64,000 nucleotides of DNA from Nitrosomonas oligotropha. Its GTDB lineage: Bacteria > Pseudomonadota > Gammaproteobacteria > Burkholderiales > Nitrosomonadaceae. A program made the position numbers and the translations under genes. Of the stretch, positions 28,844 through 37,169 are shown one piece after another. The notes beneath the pieces are model-generated. The model was given only the letters and a program-made list of their open reading frames with translations, made no database searches and was not told where the DNA came from. Numbering within the stretch: position 1 is the stretch's first letter; the number at the start of each line of letters is the position of its first letter. The stretch is from assembly GCF_900106555.1 (NCBI RefSeq), contig NZ_FNOE01000005.1, positions 1-64,000 on the forward strand. The letters are read 5' to 3'.

Positions 28844-29823
28844 TAAAGTCGACAACCATTACTTTCTTACTGGCTGGAATTCTCGCGGTCAGCTCGAATG
28901 CCATTGCTCAGCAAAAAACAAACGGCGGTTCACATGATCACTCCGATCATAGCGGTCACGGCGTGAATCAAGCTCCAGCAGCGGCTGAGAAGCAGCAGAC
29001 CGAGGATCATAGCGGCCATGATCACAGTTCAAATGACCAAAGTGCACATGATCATAGTGATGCGCATGACATTAGCGCAGAACAGCATATTGATCACAGC
29101 GCACACGACACCAGTGCGCAATCCGCTGAGCACGGCGATGGACACCACCATCACCACATGGATCATGATCATATTATGGATCACGAAGGTACCATGATCA
29201 TGGGGCAAAACCTCGACAAACTGCCCAGCAGCTGTAAAAGCATTTCCGAGGAAGTGGAAATTACCGTGCGCGCCGGCAGAAAATATTCCGCCAAATTTCC
29301 CGGTACCGCTTTTGCATTCGATCAACAGCAATGGCATGTCAAACCCTGCTCTAAGGTCACTTGGCATTTTGTCAACGAAGATAATATCCGGCACCAATTC
29401 ATGATGCACGGATTGCCCAAATATTTGTATAAATATGGCATGTTCCATCTGGAAGTAACCGGACCCAAAACGGTCACCGGCACTATCATCGTACCGGGAT
29501 CGGACGATACGTTTCTCGTCCATTGCGACATTTCCCATCACATGGAAAAAGGTATGAAAGCGCAGTTGGTGGTTGGAAAAGGAGCCGAGAACATACCGAG
29601 TATTCCCGGTGTAACGCCTTATAACATCAACGATACTTACGAGGCGGAAAATCTACCTAAAGTCTCGGATAAAGCTGAACAAAGCGCAATGGTGCGGCAA
29701 ATTACGTCGTTCACGAATAATAATTTCCAGAACTATGGCATGATGCTGATTGGCGCGCTGATCGGGCTTCTATGTATACCACTGTTTAAGAAAATCCCGT
29801 TGCGTACAAAGAAAGCTGATTAA
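28840..29823 (+). CDS. His-rich, membrane-anchored cupredoxin
   Basis: The 327-residue product has a signal peptide (about 1-23), a low-complexity region (32-115) with 22 histidines in DHS/HDH repeats, one cupredoxin domain (about 135-247) and a C-terminal helix (about 298-316) with a basic tail. Candidate type 1 copper ligands are His185 (IRHQFMMHG), Cys229, His234 and Met239 in HCDISHHMEKGM; the C-x4-H-x4-M spacing equals that of the neighbouring oxidase. It is translationally coupled to the oxidase gene by a 4-bp overlap. The His-rich arm probably collects copper or other metals; the cupredoxin may pass electrons to or from the oxidase. Both are inferences. Confidence 0.8.
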   Translation: MIKSTTITFLLAGILAVSSNAIAQQKTNGGSHDHSDHSGHGVNQAPAAAEKQQTEDHSGHDHSSNDQSAHDHSDAHDISAEQHIDHSAHDTSAQSAEHGDGHHHHHMDHDHIMDHEGTMIMGQNLDKLPSSCKSISEEVEITVRAGRKYSAKFPGTAFAFDQQQWHVKPCSKVTWHFVNEDNIRHQFMMHGLPKYLYKYGMFHLEVTGPKTVTGTIIVPGSDDTFLVHCDISHHMEKGMKAQLVVGKGAENIPSIPGVTPYNINDTYEAENLPKVSDKAEQSAMVRQITSFTNNNFQNYGMMLIGALIGLLCIPLFKKIPLRTKKAD

Positions 29824-29852
29824 GTTCGGTAACAGTCGATCAGTTCAGCAAT

Positions 29853-29906
29853 AAAAAAACCGGCCGGATACCTCCACTTGTGAGTGTATCCGGCCGGTTT
29901 TTTTTG
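29853..29906. terminator. Strong bidirectional terminator
   Basis: ACCGGCCGGATAC pairs with GTATCCGGCCGGT around a 14-nt loop, with runs of A before and T after. It ends the copper-protein operon on the plus strand and can end the galU transcript on the minus strand. Confidence 0.92.
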
Positions 29907-29977
29907 ATTATCGCCGCTGATTCCGCAAGCCTGTATGTAGCAACCTGAATTTAATGCACGGCGATGCGATCAGCGTA

Positions 29978-30868
29978 TTAATTCGTTTGAGGAAATTTTC
30001 TAACCAAATCGCTCAAGTAGGCCTCGAATTCCTGTTTCAGCTCGGGGTGCTGTAAAGCAAACTCCACAGTTGCCTGTAGATACCCGGATTTGCTGCCGCA
30101 ATCAAAGCGCTTGCCGTCAAATTCATAACCCAGCACCGTTTCATCTTGCAATAGCTTCGCGATGGCATCCGTCAACTGAATTTCGTTACCGGCTCCCCGC
30201 TCCGTTTTTTCCAGCAGTTTGAAAATACGTGGCGTTAGAATATAGCGGCCAACCACTGCGAGATTGGATGGTGCCTTGTCTATCGGCGGTTTCTCAACAA
30301 TGGCATTGACCTTGGACAGGTTACTGGCAATCGGCGCACTGCTGATGATGCCATAGCGGTTAACCGTATTCGGTGGTACTTGCTCGATTCCCAGAATCGA
30401 GCAATGATGCTGAGCGTAAATATCCACCATCTGACTGAGGCAACTGCGGTCACCGCCATCGATTAAATCATCAGCCAGTAATACCGCGAAAGGTTCATCG
30501 CCGACAACCGATTGCGCGCACAAAACAGCGTGCCCCAGCCCGAGTGCTTCAGCTTGACGGATATAAACGCAATCCACATGCGGCGGTAGAATATTGCGGA
30601 CAATGTTCAGCATCTCCTGTTTTCTTCCTGCTTCCAGTTTCGCTTCCAATTCAAACGCTTTATCGAAGTGGTCGGGTATCGAGCTTTTGTTACGCCCGAT
30701 GATAAAAATCAACACATCAATACCCGCGGCAACCGCTTCTTCAGCAGCAAATTGGATCAACGGCTTATCAACGATGGGCAGCATTTCCTTGGGATTCGCC
30801 TTGGTTGCCGGCAAAAAACGCGTGCCTAATCCAGCCACAGGAAAGACCGCTTTTCTGATCGCTTTCAT
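29978..30868 (-). CDS. galU: UTP-glucose-1-phosphate uridylyltransferase GalU
   Basis: GalU makes UDP-glucose from UTP and glucose 1-phosphate for polysaccharide and trehalose synthesis. The 296-residue length is normal. Motifs: the nucleotidyltransferase start [57 protein letters not shown] and [11 protein letters not shown]. It reads in the same direction as galE, 74 bp downstream of it, and the product of one enzyme is the substrate of the other. Confidence 0.96.
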   Translation of the reverse strand: MKAIRKAVFPVAGLGTRFLPATKANPKEMLPIVDKPLIQFAAEEAVAAGIDVLIFIIGRNKSSIPDHFDKAFELEAKLEAGRKQEMLNIVRNILPPHVDCVYIRQAEALGLGHAVLCAQSVVGDEPFAVLLADDLIDGGDRSCLSQMVDIYAQHHCSILGIEQVPPNTVNRYGIISSAPIASNLSKVNAIVEKPPIDKAPSNLAVVGRYILTPRIFKLLEKTERGAGNEIQLTDAIAKLLQDETVLGYEFDGKRFDCGSKSGYLQATVEFALQHPELKQEFEAYLSDLVRKFPQTN

Positions 30869-30942
30869 TTATAGTTCTCCTTAATATTAAGTCGCCACTA
30901 TCGCCTTAACGCGATTCCGGTGAACCGGAACAAAAATTCCAA

Positions 30943-31977
30943 TTAGCTTTGATAACCCTTGGGATTGATACTCTGCCAGTGCCAGCTGCTCACGCACATA
31001 TCTTCCAATCCAAGTTTTGCTTGCCAGCCCAATAACTCGAGCGCACGTTTTGGATCCGCATAACAAGACGCAATATCACCGGAGCGCCGGGGAGCGATCT
31101 TATAGGGAATAGGCTGCCCGCTTGCCTGCTCGTAGGCCCGCACTACATCCAGTACGCTATAACCTCGTCCAGTGCCTAGATTTACGGTCAAACAGCCGGA
31201 ATATTGATCACTTTGTCCGGAGCGTGCAGCTTCGAGCGCTTCCAGCGCCTTCAGATGTCCCAGCGCCAAGTCGACCACGTGAATGTAATCGCGCACGCCG
31301 GTGCCATCCGGTGTGGGATAATCATCTCCCCACACGTTCAGAGTTTCCCTTCGCCCTATCGCGACCTGCGCCACGAAAGGCATCAAATTATTGGGGATTC
31401 CCTGCGGGTCTTCGCCGATTAACCCGCTCGCATGGGCGCCCACCGGATTAAAATAACGCAAGATGGCAATGCGGAATGAAGCGTCGCTGTGCTGTAAATC
31501 GCGCAGAATCTCTTCGATCATCAACTTACTGCGTCCATAGGGATTCGTTGCGGACAGCGAGTGATCCTCGGTCAGCGGTAACCGCACCGGGTCACCATAA
31601 ACTGTGGCGGAAGAACTGAATACCAGGGTTTTGACACCGCACTCCTGCATCGCCTCCAATAACCGTAATGTACCGCTTACGTTATTATCGTAATAGGAAA
31701 GCGGCTGTTCTACCGATTCCCCGACGGCTTTAAGTCCGGCAAAGTGGATTACTGCTTTGGCTTTGCTTTTCTGCAAGGCAGTGACCAAAGCGGCGCGGTC
31801 ACGGCAATCACCGGTTATTAATGCAGGTTTCTTGCCGGTAATTTTCTGCACCCGGGCCAATGCTTCGGGATTGCTGTTACAAAAATTGTCGAAAACGGTT
31901 ATGTCAAGCCCTGCATTCAACAATTCCACGCAAGTATGCGAACCAATATATCCGGCACCGCCCGTAACAAGAATCAT
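30943..31977 (-). CDS. galE: UDP-glucose 4-epimerase GalE
   Basis: GalE interconverts UDP-glucose and UDP-galactose. The start at 31977 ([20 protein letters not shown]) has GAGG eight bases upstream and gives 344 residues; the frame is open back to 32043. Motifs of the extended short-chain dehydrogenase family are the NAD-binding [22 protein letters not shown] (catalytic Ser region) and [12 protein letters not shown] (catalytic Tyr-x3-Lys). It precedes galU on the same strand. Confidence 0.96.
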   Translation of the reverse strand: MILVTGGAGYIGSHTCVELLNAGLDITVFDNFCNSNPEALARVQKITGKKPALITGDCRDRAALVTALQKSKAKAVIHFAGLKAVGESVEQPLSYYDNNVSGTLRLLEAMQECGVKTLVFSSSATVYGDPVRLPLTEDHSLSATNPYGRSKLMIEEILRDLQHSDASFRIAILRYFNPVGAHASGLIGEDPQGIPNNLMPFVAQVAIGRRETLNVWGDDYPTPDGTGVRDYIHVVDLALGHLKALEALEAARSGQSDQYSGCLTVNLGTGRGYSVLDVVRAYEQASGQPIPYKIAPRRSGDIASCYADPKRALELLGWQAKLGLEDMCVSSWHWQSINPKGYQS

Positions 31978-32189
31978 GATTGTGACCTCGACTATAAATG
32001 ACCGGTATATAACGCCAAAAAACCCGGGAATCGTAAGCGCCAATACGGGGTGTTATTCTTCGGCTCTCATGTAACGTACGGCATTCAAGCTTGCCGGGCA
32101 TTGATTTGCCAGTTTTTTGACTGGAATCTCACCGATCCGGCTATCCCGATGCACGCACTGTTCTAGCCAATACGGTCGACTACATTAAA

Positions 32190-34097
32190 TCAACCGAGAA
32201 CACCGATGCCCAGCAAATAATTGATAATATGCTCGACCGCCTGCTCGGGTGTTTGAGTCGTCGTATCAATGCGGACTTCGGGGTTTTCCGGCGCTTCGTA
32301 AGGTGAATCAAGTCCGGTAAAATCTTTCAGTTCACCGCTACGCGCTTTTTTATACAATCCTTTGGGATCTCGCTCTTCCGCCGCTTGGATCGGTACATCG
32401 ACAAATACTTCAAAGAATTCACCCTGCGCTACCAATTCACGCGCCATCTCGCGCTCGGCGGAGAACGGTGAAATCATTGAAACCAGAACAATTTGCCCGG
32501 CATCAACCATCAACTTGGCGACTTCCGCAGTGCGCCGGACATTTTCAATCCGGTCGGCATCGGTAAAACCGAGATCTTTATTCAAACCATGACGAATAGC
32601 GTCTCCGTCCAGCAAATAAGTATGTTTACCCAACGAATAAAGCTTTCTCTCGAGCAAAATAGCGATGGTCGATTTGCCGCTGCCGGACAACCCGGTAAAC
32701 CAGATGATAAACGGCTTCTGTCCTTTGATCGCGGCATGCGCCTGCTTATTGACATCGATATTTTGCCACTGGCTATTATCGCGCGACTGGCGCAAGGCTG
32801 AATGCAACATACCGGCACCAACGGTATTATTGGTTAGCCGGTCAATCATGATGAAACCGCCGGTATCGCGATCTTCGCTATAAGGATCAAATGCAATCAA
32901 TTGGTCCGTACTCAGATTGCAAACTCCGATTTCATTGAGCTCTAATCTCGTCGCGGCAACTTGCTCGAGTGTATTGACATTAACCTTGTGTTTTACCGTT
33001 GAAACATTGGCCGTGACTGTTTTTGTGCCAATTTTCATCAAGTAAGGCCTGCCGGGCAGCATCGCTTCATCGGTCATCCAAACCACCGTGGCTTCAAATT
33101 GATTGGCCACTCCGGGCGGTGAATCGGTAGTCGCCAGAACATCACCCCGGCTGATATCAATCTCATCCGTGAGTGTCAGTGTAATCGACTGGCCGGAAAT
33201 AGCTGTTTCCAGATCGCCTTCTTGCGTGACGATGCGCGCGACGTGGCTTTCTCTTCCGGATGGCAGAACGCAAATGGCGTCGCCCGGTTTGACACTACCG
33301 CGCACCACCATGCCGGAGTAACCGCGGAAATCCAGATTGGGGCGATTTACCCACTGTACCGGCATACGAAAAACACCGGATTGTTCAGCGGCATCTTCTA
33401 CCTGAACATTCTCCAGGTAGCTCATCAATGTATCGCCGCTATACCACGGTGTATTCCTGCTCAACTCGGTAATATTATCGCCTTTCAAAGCCGACATCGG
33501 GATGGCGGCAATGTTTTGCAACCCGATCTTTTTGGCGAATACACGATAGTCGTGATCGATCCGGTTAAAAACCTCTTCGGAATATCCCACCATGTCGAGT
33601 TTATTGATTGCCAGCACCACATGCCGGATGCCGATTAACGAAACCAAATAGCTATGCCGCCGCGTTTGCGTCAATACACCCTTGCGCGCGTCGATCAAAA
33701 TAATGGCCACATCCGCGGTCGATGCGCCGGTGATCATGTTACGGGTATATTGTTCATGCCCCGGCGTATCCGCTACGATAAACTTGCGCTTGTCAGTAGA
33801 AAAGAAACGGTACGCGACATCAATGGTAATACCTTGCTCGCGCTCAGCCGTCAGTCCATCCACCAAAAGCGCAAAATCCAAATCTCCGGCTTGCGTACCC
33901 ACTTTCTTGGAATCGGCTTCCAACTGAGTCAGTTGATCTTCAAACAACATCTTGGATTCATACAGCAGACGCCCGATCAAAGTGCTTTTTCCGTCATCCA
34001 CGCTGCCGCATGTGATAAAGCGAAGCAGGCTTTTGTTCTCGTGTGTTTTCAAATACAGCTCGATGTCCTCGGCTATCAAATCAGATACATGCGCCAT
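32190..34097 (-). CDS. cysNC: Bifunctional sulfate adenylyltransferase subunit 1 / APS kinase (CysN-CysC)
   Basis: The 635-residue protein couples GTP hydrolysis to ATP sulfurylase (CysN part, about 1-440) and phosphorylates APS to PAPS (CysC part, about 450-635). The GTPase motifs are GSVDDGKSTLIGRLLYESK, ADTPGHEQYTRNM and INKLDMVG. The kinase P-loop is GLSGSGKSTIA, followed by DGDAIRHGLNKDLGF. Fusion of CysN and CysC is common. The start codon overlaps the stop of cysD by one base (TAATG), so the two subunits are translated in balance. No PAPS or APS reductase gene is in view. Confidence 0.96.
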   Translation of the reverse strand: MAHVSDLIAEDIELYLKTHENKSLLRFITCGSVDDGKSTLIGRLLYESKMLFEDQLTQLEADSKKVGTQAGDLDFALLVDGLTAEREQGITIDVAYRFFSTDKRKFIVADTPGHEQYTRNMITGASTADVAIILIDARKGVLTQTRRHSYLVSLIGIRHVVLAINKLDMVGYSEEVFNRIDHDYRVFAKKIGLQNIAAIPMSALKGDNITELSRNTPWYSGDTLMSYLENVQVEDAAEQSGVFRMPVQWVNRPNLDFRGYSGMVVRGSVKPGDAICVLPSGRESHVARIVTQEGDLETAISGQSITLTLTDEIDISRGDVLATTDSPPGVANQFEATVVWMTDEAMLPGRPYLMKIGTKTVTANVSTVKHKVNVNTLEQVAATRLELNEIGVCNLSTDQLIAFDPYSEDRDTGGFIMIDRLTNNTVGAGMLHSALRQSRDNSQWQNIDVNKQAHAAIKGQKPFIIWFTGLSGSGKSTIAILLERKLYSLGKHTYLLDGDAIRHGLNKDLGFTDADRIENVRRTAEVAKLMVDAGQIVLVSMISPFSAEREMARELVAQGEFFEVFVDVPIQAAEERDPKGLYKKARSGELKDFTGLDSPYEAPENPEVRIDTTTQTPEQAVEHIINYLLGIGVLG

Positions 34098-34993
34098 TAG
34101 AAATAGCCCTCCTGCTTCTTTTTCTCCATTGAACCGGTTGAATCATGATCAATCAACCGCCCTTGCCGTTCGGATGTTCTGGTAAGCAGCATTTCCTGAA
34201 TGATGGCCGTCAACGTATTGGCTTCACTTTCAATCGCACCGGTGAGCGGATAACATCCCAATGTACGGAATCGCACGCTTTTCATCATCGGCTGCTCGCC
34301 TTCCCGCATCGGTAAACGCTCGTCATCCACCATGATCAAAGTACCATCGCGCTCGACGACAGGCCGTTCCTTGGCAAAATATAATGGCACAATAGGTATA
34401 TTATTCAAATAGATATACTGCCAGATATCGAGTTCTGTCCAGTTAGAAAGCGGAAACACCCGGATACTCTCACCTTTATGCTTACGCGCATTGTATAGCC
34501 GCCAGAGTTCGGGGCGTTGCAACTTGGGATCCCAGCGATGCTGCGCGGAGCGGATGGAAAAAATACGTTCCTTGGCACGGGATTTTTCTTCATCGCGGCG
34601 GGCACCGCCAAATGCCACGTCAAAACCATATTTATCCAGCGCCTGCTTCAATCCTTCAGTCTTCCAGATATCCGTATGAATCGCCGAGCCGTGCGTGAAT
34701 GGATTAATTTTCTTTTCCACACCCTGCGGATTGATATGAACGATCAGCTCGAGTCCAAGCTTTTTCGCCATAACATCGCGAAATTCAATCATTTCCCTGA
34801 ATTTCCAGGTGGTATCGACATGCAGCAACGGAAACGGCGGTTTTGAAGGATAAAATGCTTTCATCGCAAGATGCAGCATCACTGCACTATCTTTTCCAAT
34901 GGAATAGAGCATCACCGGGTGTTCGCATTCCGCAACCACCTCCCGCATGATCTGAATACTCTCAGCTTCAAGGCGCTGTAAATGTGTCAGCAT
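34097..34993 (-). CDS. cysD: Sulfate adenylyltransferase subunit 2 CysD
   Basis: CysD is the catalytic subunit of the GTP-coupled ATP sulfurylase that activates sulfate to APS. The 298-residue product belongs to the PAPS-reductase/N-type ATP pyrophosphatase fold: [18 protein letters not shown] (PP-loop), [37 protein letters not shown], and [14 protein letters not shown]. Length is normal. It is the first gene of the cysD-cysNC operon and has a perfect inverted repeat about 45 bp upstream. Confidence 0.96.
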   Translation of the reverse strand: MLTHLQRLEAESIQIMREVVAECEHPVMLYSIGKDSAVMLHLAMKAFYPSKPPFPLLHVDTTWKFREMIEFRDVMAKKLGLELIVHINPQGVEKKINPFTHGSAIHTDIWKTEGLKQALDKYGFDVAFGGARRDEEKSRAKERIFSIRSAQHRWDPKLQRPELWRLYNARKHKGESIRVFPLSNWTELDIWQYIYLNNIPIVPLYFAKERPVVERDGTLIMVDDERLPMREGEQPMMKSVRFRTLGCYPLTGAIESEANTLTAIIQEMLLTRTSERQGRLIDHDSTGSMEKKKQEGYF

Positions 34994-35037
34994 TATTAAT
35001 TGTTTCCTTTATTGGTAAACACAACCGGTATAGCGTT

Positions 35038-35067
35038 ATATTAAATGGCCTCAGATGCATTTAATAT
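35038..35067. promoter_or_regulatory. Inverted repeat upstream of cysD (possible operator)
   Basis: ATATTAAATG (35038-35047) and CATTTAATAT (35058-35067) form a perfect 10-bp inverted repeat with a 10-nt spacer, about 45 bp upstream of the cysD start. The centre-to-centre distance of 20 bp, two helical turns, suits a dimeric regulator. No known sulfur-regulator consensus is claimed. The rest of the gap 34994-35404 shows only AT-rich sequence and the tRNA promoter. Confidence 0.5.
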
Positions 35068-35365
35068 GAAATGAACTACTTTTTCTTATAGTCATTTACT
35101 GCCGCAGAATGGTGATTAGCACGTCAAAAACGTCCATTAATCTTAGACAGAATAAATCCCAAACGGGATGTGGATTTTGATTTATAGCTCAGGGAATATT
35201 ATTTACAACGTCGAGTTTTTAGTGCGATTTACTGTAAATTTTTTACCTATTCTTGCCAACCTCAACCTATAAGAATATTTTATCCGATACTCGCAATAAT
35301 GTCAGTCAACAAAACATTATATTCACTTCTTATTATAAAAATGAGCACACAATCTGAGAAAGCCA

Positions 35366-35394
35366 TTTATATCGGCAATTGATTCAGGTATAAT
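35366..35394 (+). promoter_or_regulatory. Promoter of tRNA-Lys
   Basis: A perfect -10 TATAAT (35389-35394) lies 17 bp after TTTATA (35366-35371). The bases between it and the likely start point are GC-rich (GCCGCGC), as in stringently controlled stable-RNA promoters. The tRNA begins 10 nt downstream. Confidence 0.65.
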
Positions 35395-35404
35395 GCCGCG
35401 CTTT

Positions 35405-35480
35405 GGGTCGTTAGCTCAGCCGGTAGAGCAGCGGACTTTTAATCCGTTGGTCGGCAGTTCGAATCTGCCACGACCTACCA
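35405..35480 (+). tRNA. tRNA-Lys (anticodon UUU), CCA encoded
   Basis: The sequence folds as a cloverleaf: acceptor GGGTCGT with ACGACCT (one G-T pair at the end), D-arm TAGCTCAGCCGGTAGAGC, anticodon arm GCGGA-CTTTTAA-TCCGT with anticodon TTT, T-arm GCAG-TTCGAAT-CTGC, and encoded CCA at 35478-35480. It closely resembles tRNA-Lys of E. coli. Its 3' part (from 35435) is duplicated exactly at 36415-36463, so the gene is the attachment site of a small inserted element that has restored the tRNA 3' end. Confidence 0.97.
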
Positions 35481-35483
35481 AAA
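35435..35483 (+). repeat. attL-like 49-bp direct repeat (tRNA-Lys 3' half)
   Basis: This segment, from the anticodon loop through the CCA end plus three A residues, is identical base for base to 36415-36463. Such repeats arise when a tyrosine-integrase element recombines at a tRNA 3' end. The two copies are 980 bp apart. Confidence 0.9.
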
Positions 35484-35490
35484 CAAATAA

Positions 35491-35526
35491 AAGGACTACA
35501 GGTCATAGACTTATAGTCCTTTTTTA
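35491..35526 (+). terminator. Terminator after tRNA-Lys
   Basis: AAGGACTA (35491-35498) pairs with TAGTCCTT (35514-35521), followed by TTTTATTTT. It was brought in with the inserted element, because the original flank of the tRNA lies beyond the second repeat. Confidence 0.8.
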
Positions 35527-35846
35527 TTTTCTAAAAAAATTAATCATTTGAACTTTCAATTAAATCTCTGTAAACATTGTGAGTAGCCGCTGCATCTGAC
35601 CCTACTGGGGAAGGATAAGTACAACCATCCGACTATGCACTGATGTGTTATGCACTGGTTGATGCGGTTATAGAATCAAAGAAGGGAGAGTTGATTCAAA
35701 GGATTAGAGTAATTTAACCTTCATTGGTTCCCCCTCCTCCTATCATCATTATTACGGTTAGCTGTGATGCGGGTCTTGCACGTAATGAGGGGCGATAGGA
35801 TTGTCTCATTTCAGACTTACGATTATAAATAAAGGAGAAGCAAGCT

Positions 35847-35903
35847 ATAGAAGAACACGATTTCACTGGAGTTATTGACGGATTCAAGTACGTGAGCGAA
35901 TGA
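35847..35903 (+). pseudogene. 18-codon frame with ATA in place of a start codon
   Basis: A strong Shine-Dalgarno (AAAGGAG) is followed after 9 nt by ATA, not ATG, and then by an open frame of 17 further codons (EEHDFTGVIDGFKYVSE) ending TGA. The TGA overlaps the ATG of the next gene (ATGA). This looks like a short leader or gene whose start has mutated from ATG to ATA, or one that uses a very rare start. Confidence 0.35.
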
Positions 35904-36145
35904 TTCTAATAGAAACAACTAAAAACGCCAGAAGTAACGAATTTAGGGATGTCGCAAGGTATAGAGAAGCAGAAAAAATCACATGGGATTGCGAAATACC
36001 GCTCTACTCTCAAATTCATGACAAGTATCTATTAGATAAAGATGAAATAATTGAAGAGATTCGTATTGACGTGAAAACATTATGTACCATAGCAATAGAG
36101 CTGATAAAGCATGCTGCGCCAGGCGTAGTCCGTGAAGCACGGTAG
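35900..36145 (+). CDS. Small hypothetical protein of the tRNA-Lys element
   Basis: The 81-residue product is charged and mainly helical by composition, with no signal peptide or membrane segment. The N-terminal half is rich in Arg, Glu and Lys; the C-terminal part contains EIIEEIRIDVKTLCTIAIEL. The start ATG overlaps the stop of the preceding 18-codon frame, which suggests translational coupling. I recognise no family. Position in the inserted element suggests an accessory origin. Confidence 0.45.
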   Translation: MILIETTKNARSNEFRDVARYREAEKITWDCEIPLYSQIHDKYLLDKDEIIEEIRIDVKTLCTIAIELIKHAAPGVVREAR

Positions 36146-36181
36146 GATTATTGAGATTAGATCGTATAAGGATAGGATGAA

Positions 36182-36334
36182 ATGAGTTTTTTCGAATGGC
36201 CGTGTGAACTGGTTTTTAGTGTCTGTACCTTTTTCGTAATGACAAAGGCCTTATTGGCATTAATTCTCTGCGTTATTTCGGCCGGGATGATTTTCATAGC
36301 AATAAAAGAAATAATCAAGAATTTGAGGAAATAA
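36182..36334 (+). CDS. 50-residue membrane protein of the tRNA-Lys element
   Basis: This gene is only 51 codons with stop. The product begins MSFFEWPCELVFSV, has one or two hydrophobic helices (about 9-20 and 22-42: ALLALILCVISAGMIFIAI) and a basic amphipathic end KEIIKNLRK. A GGATGAA sequence just upstream may serve as ribosome binding site. It follows the 81-codon gene after 36 nt. Small single-helix proteins of this type occur in phage and islands as lysis or toxin-like proteins, but nothing specific supports that here. Confidence 0.45.
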   Translation: MSFFEWPCELVFSVCTFFVMTKALLALILCVISAGMIFIAIKEIIKNLRK

Positions 36335-36414
36335 TTCGAGTTGAGCTACTGCTCACAAAATACTCAATTTAAGGAAATAGCATGAGTCCAAAACTTGCAT
36401 ATAGAGCACACCAC

Positions 36415-36463
36415 ACTTTTAATCCGTTGGTCGGCAGTTCGAATCTGCCACGACCTACCAAAA
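36415..36463 (+). repeat. attR-like 49-bp direct repeat (displaced tRNA-Lys 3' half)
   Basis: Identical to 35435-35483. A further degraded match (TAGAGCA, about 36402) precedes it, corresponding to the D-arm side of the tRNA. This copy is probably the original chromosomal 3' end of the tRNA gene. Confidence 0.9.
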
Positions 36464-36469
36464 ACAAGA

Positions 36470-36500
36470 ACTTAGGAATACAATTCTAAGTGCTTTTTTA
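36470..36500 (+). terminator. Original tRNA-Lys terminator, now displaced
   Basis: ACTTAG(G)AAT pairs with ATTCTAAGT with one bulge, followed by GCTTTTTT. It sits behind the displaced tRNA fragment and now has no obvious gene to serve. Confidence 0.65.
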
Positions 36501-36597
36501 ATTTATGAATATCCAATATGCAAGCACAATGTCAGCAATTCCGCGCAACACAAATTAGCAAAATCCATCGTCTTAAGATATTAATAATCAGATAATT

Positions 36598-36972
36598 ATG
36601 CAAATTAAGCTTGCCGTCAACGGTACGTTAATGAGAGGTTTGGCGTTAAACCACAATTTGCTGGAGTTGGGCGGTGTATTTGTGGAAGAAGCGCTAACCG
36701 CGCCTTTCTACCGGCTTTGGTCGATTAACGATCAGCATCCCGCCATGCAACGTTTCGCCAGCGGCGGGCAAATTTCCTTGGAGATTTGGTCTATAGATTC
36801 ATCCAAAATCGGTGAATTGTTAAGCCGTGAACCGGCCGGGCTCTCGGTTGGAAAAATTCTCTTGGCTGACAACCGGGAAGTATTAGGAATCCTTGGAGAA
36901 TCGTATCTTTGCGAAGGGATGCAAGAGATAACTCAATTTGGAGGATGGCGGGAATACAAGGGGCTGCGTTAA
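36598..36972 (+). CDS. Stand-alone allophanate hydrolase C-terminal-like domain
   Basis: The 124-residue product resembles the C-terminal domain of AtzF-type allophanate hydrolase (gamma-glutamylcyclotransferase-like fold): VNGTLMRGLALNHNLLELGG, PFYRLWSINDQHPAMQRFAS, GLSVGKILLADNREVLGIL and the ending EITQFGGWREYKGL. In the full enzyme this domain follows an amidase domain and takes part in decarboxylation or assembly. Here no amidase domain precedes it (tRNA element upstream). It may be an independent paralogue that is common in ureolytic betaproteobacteria, or a relic. No urea genes are nearby. Confidence 0.7.
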   Translation: MQIKLAVNGTLMRGLALNHNLLELGGVFVEEALTAPFYRLWSINDQHPAMQRFASGGQISLEIWSIDSSKIGELLSREPAGLSVGKILLADNREVLGILGESYLCEGMQEITQFGGWREYKGLR

Positions 36973-37169
36973 TTTCACTCTGCGCAGACCTTGAATGATT
37001 CATCCAATTTGCATTATCTCCTTCATACTTCACGGCAAAACGAACATCGATCGCTAACCGGTGTGCATCGCAGTATAATGCGTTAAGTTTTTCTTGATCC
37101 ATTCCCGAGCGTGGCGGTTCCATCAAAGCAGACTGCAGATTGATTCCGGACAGCCATTCTTCTGATTTT

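Larger units (their letters stand above)
35405..36463. mobile_element. Integrase-less ~980-bp insertion at tRNA-Lys
   Basis: The 49-bp direct repeat of the tRNA 3' end defines an inserted segment of about 980 bp (between 35484 and 36463). Inside are an intrinsic terminator, an 18-codon frame without a proper start, an 81-codon gene, and a 50-codon membrane protein. No integrase, excisionase or replication gene is present. It could be a deletion remnant of a larger island or a small satellite mobilised in trans. The stretch 35531-35846 holds no convincing gene, only the end of a short frame (22 codons, stop near 35716) that may be debris. Confidence 0.75.

Noticed and set aside
32190-34097. 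cysN-cysC fusion as an unusual event
   Set aside because: CysNC fusions are common in bacteria, so this is ordinary, unlike the aroK-aroB fusion.
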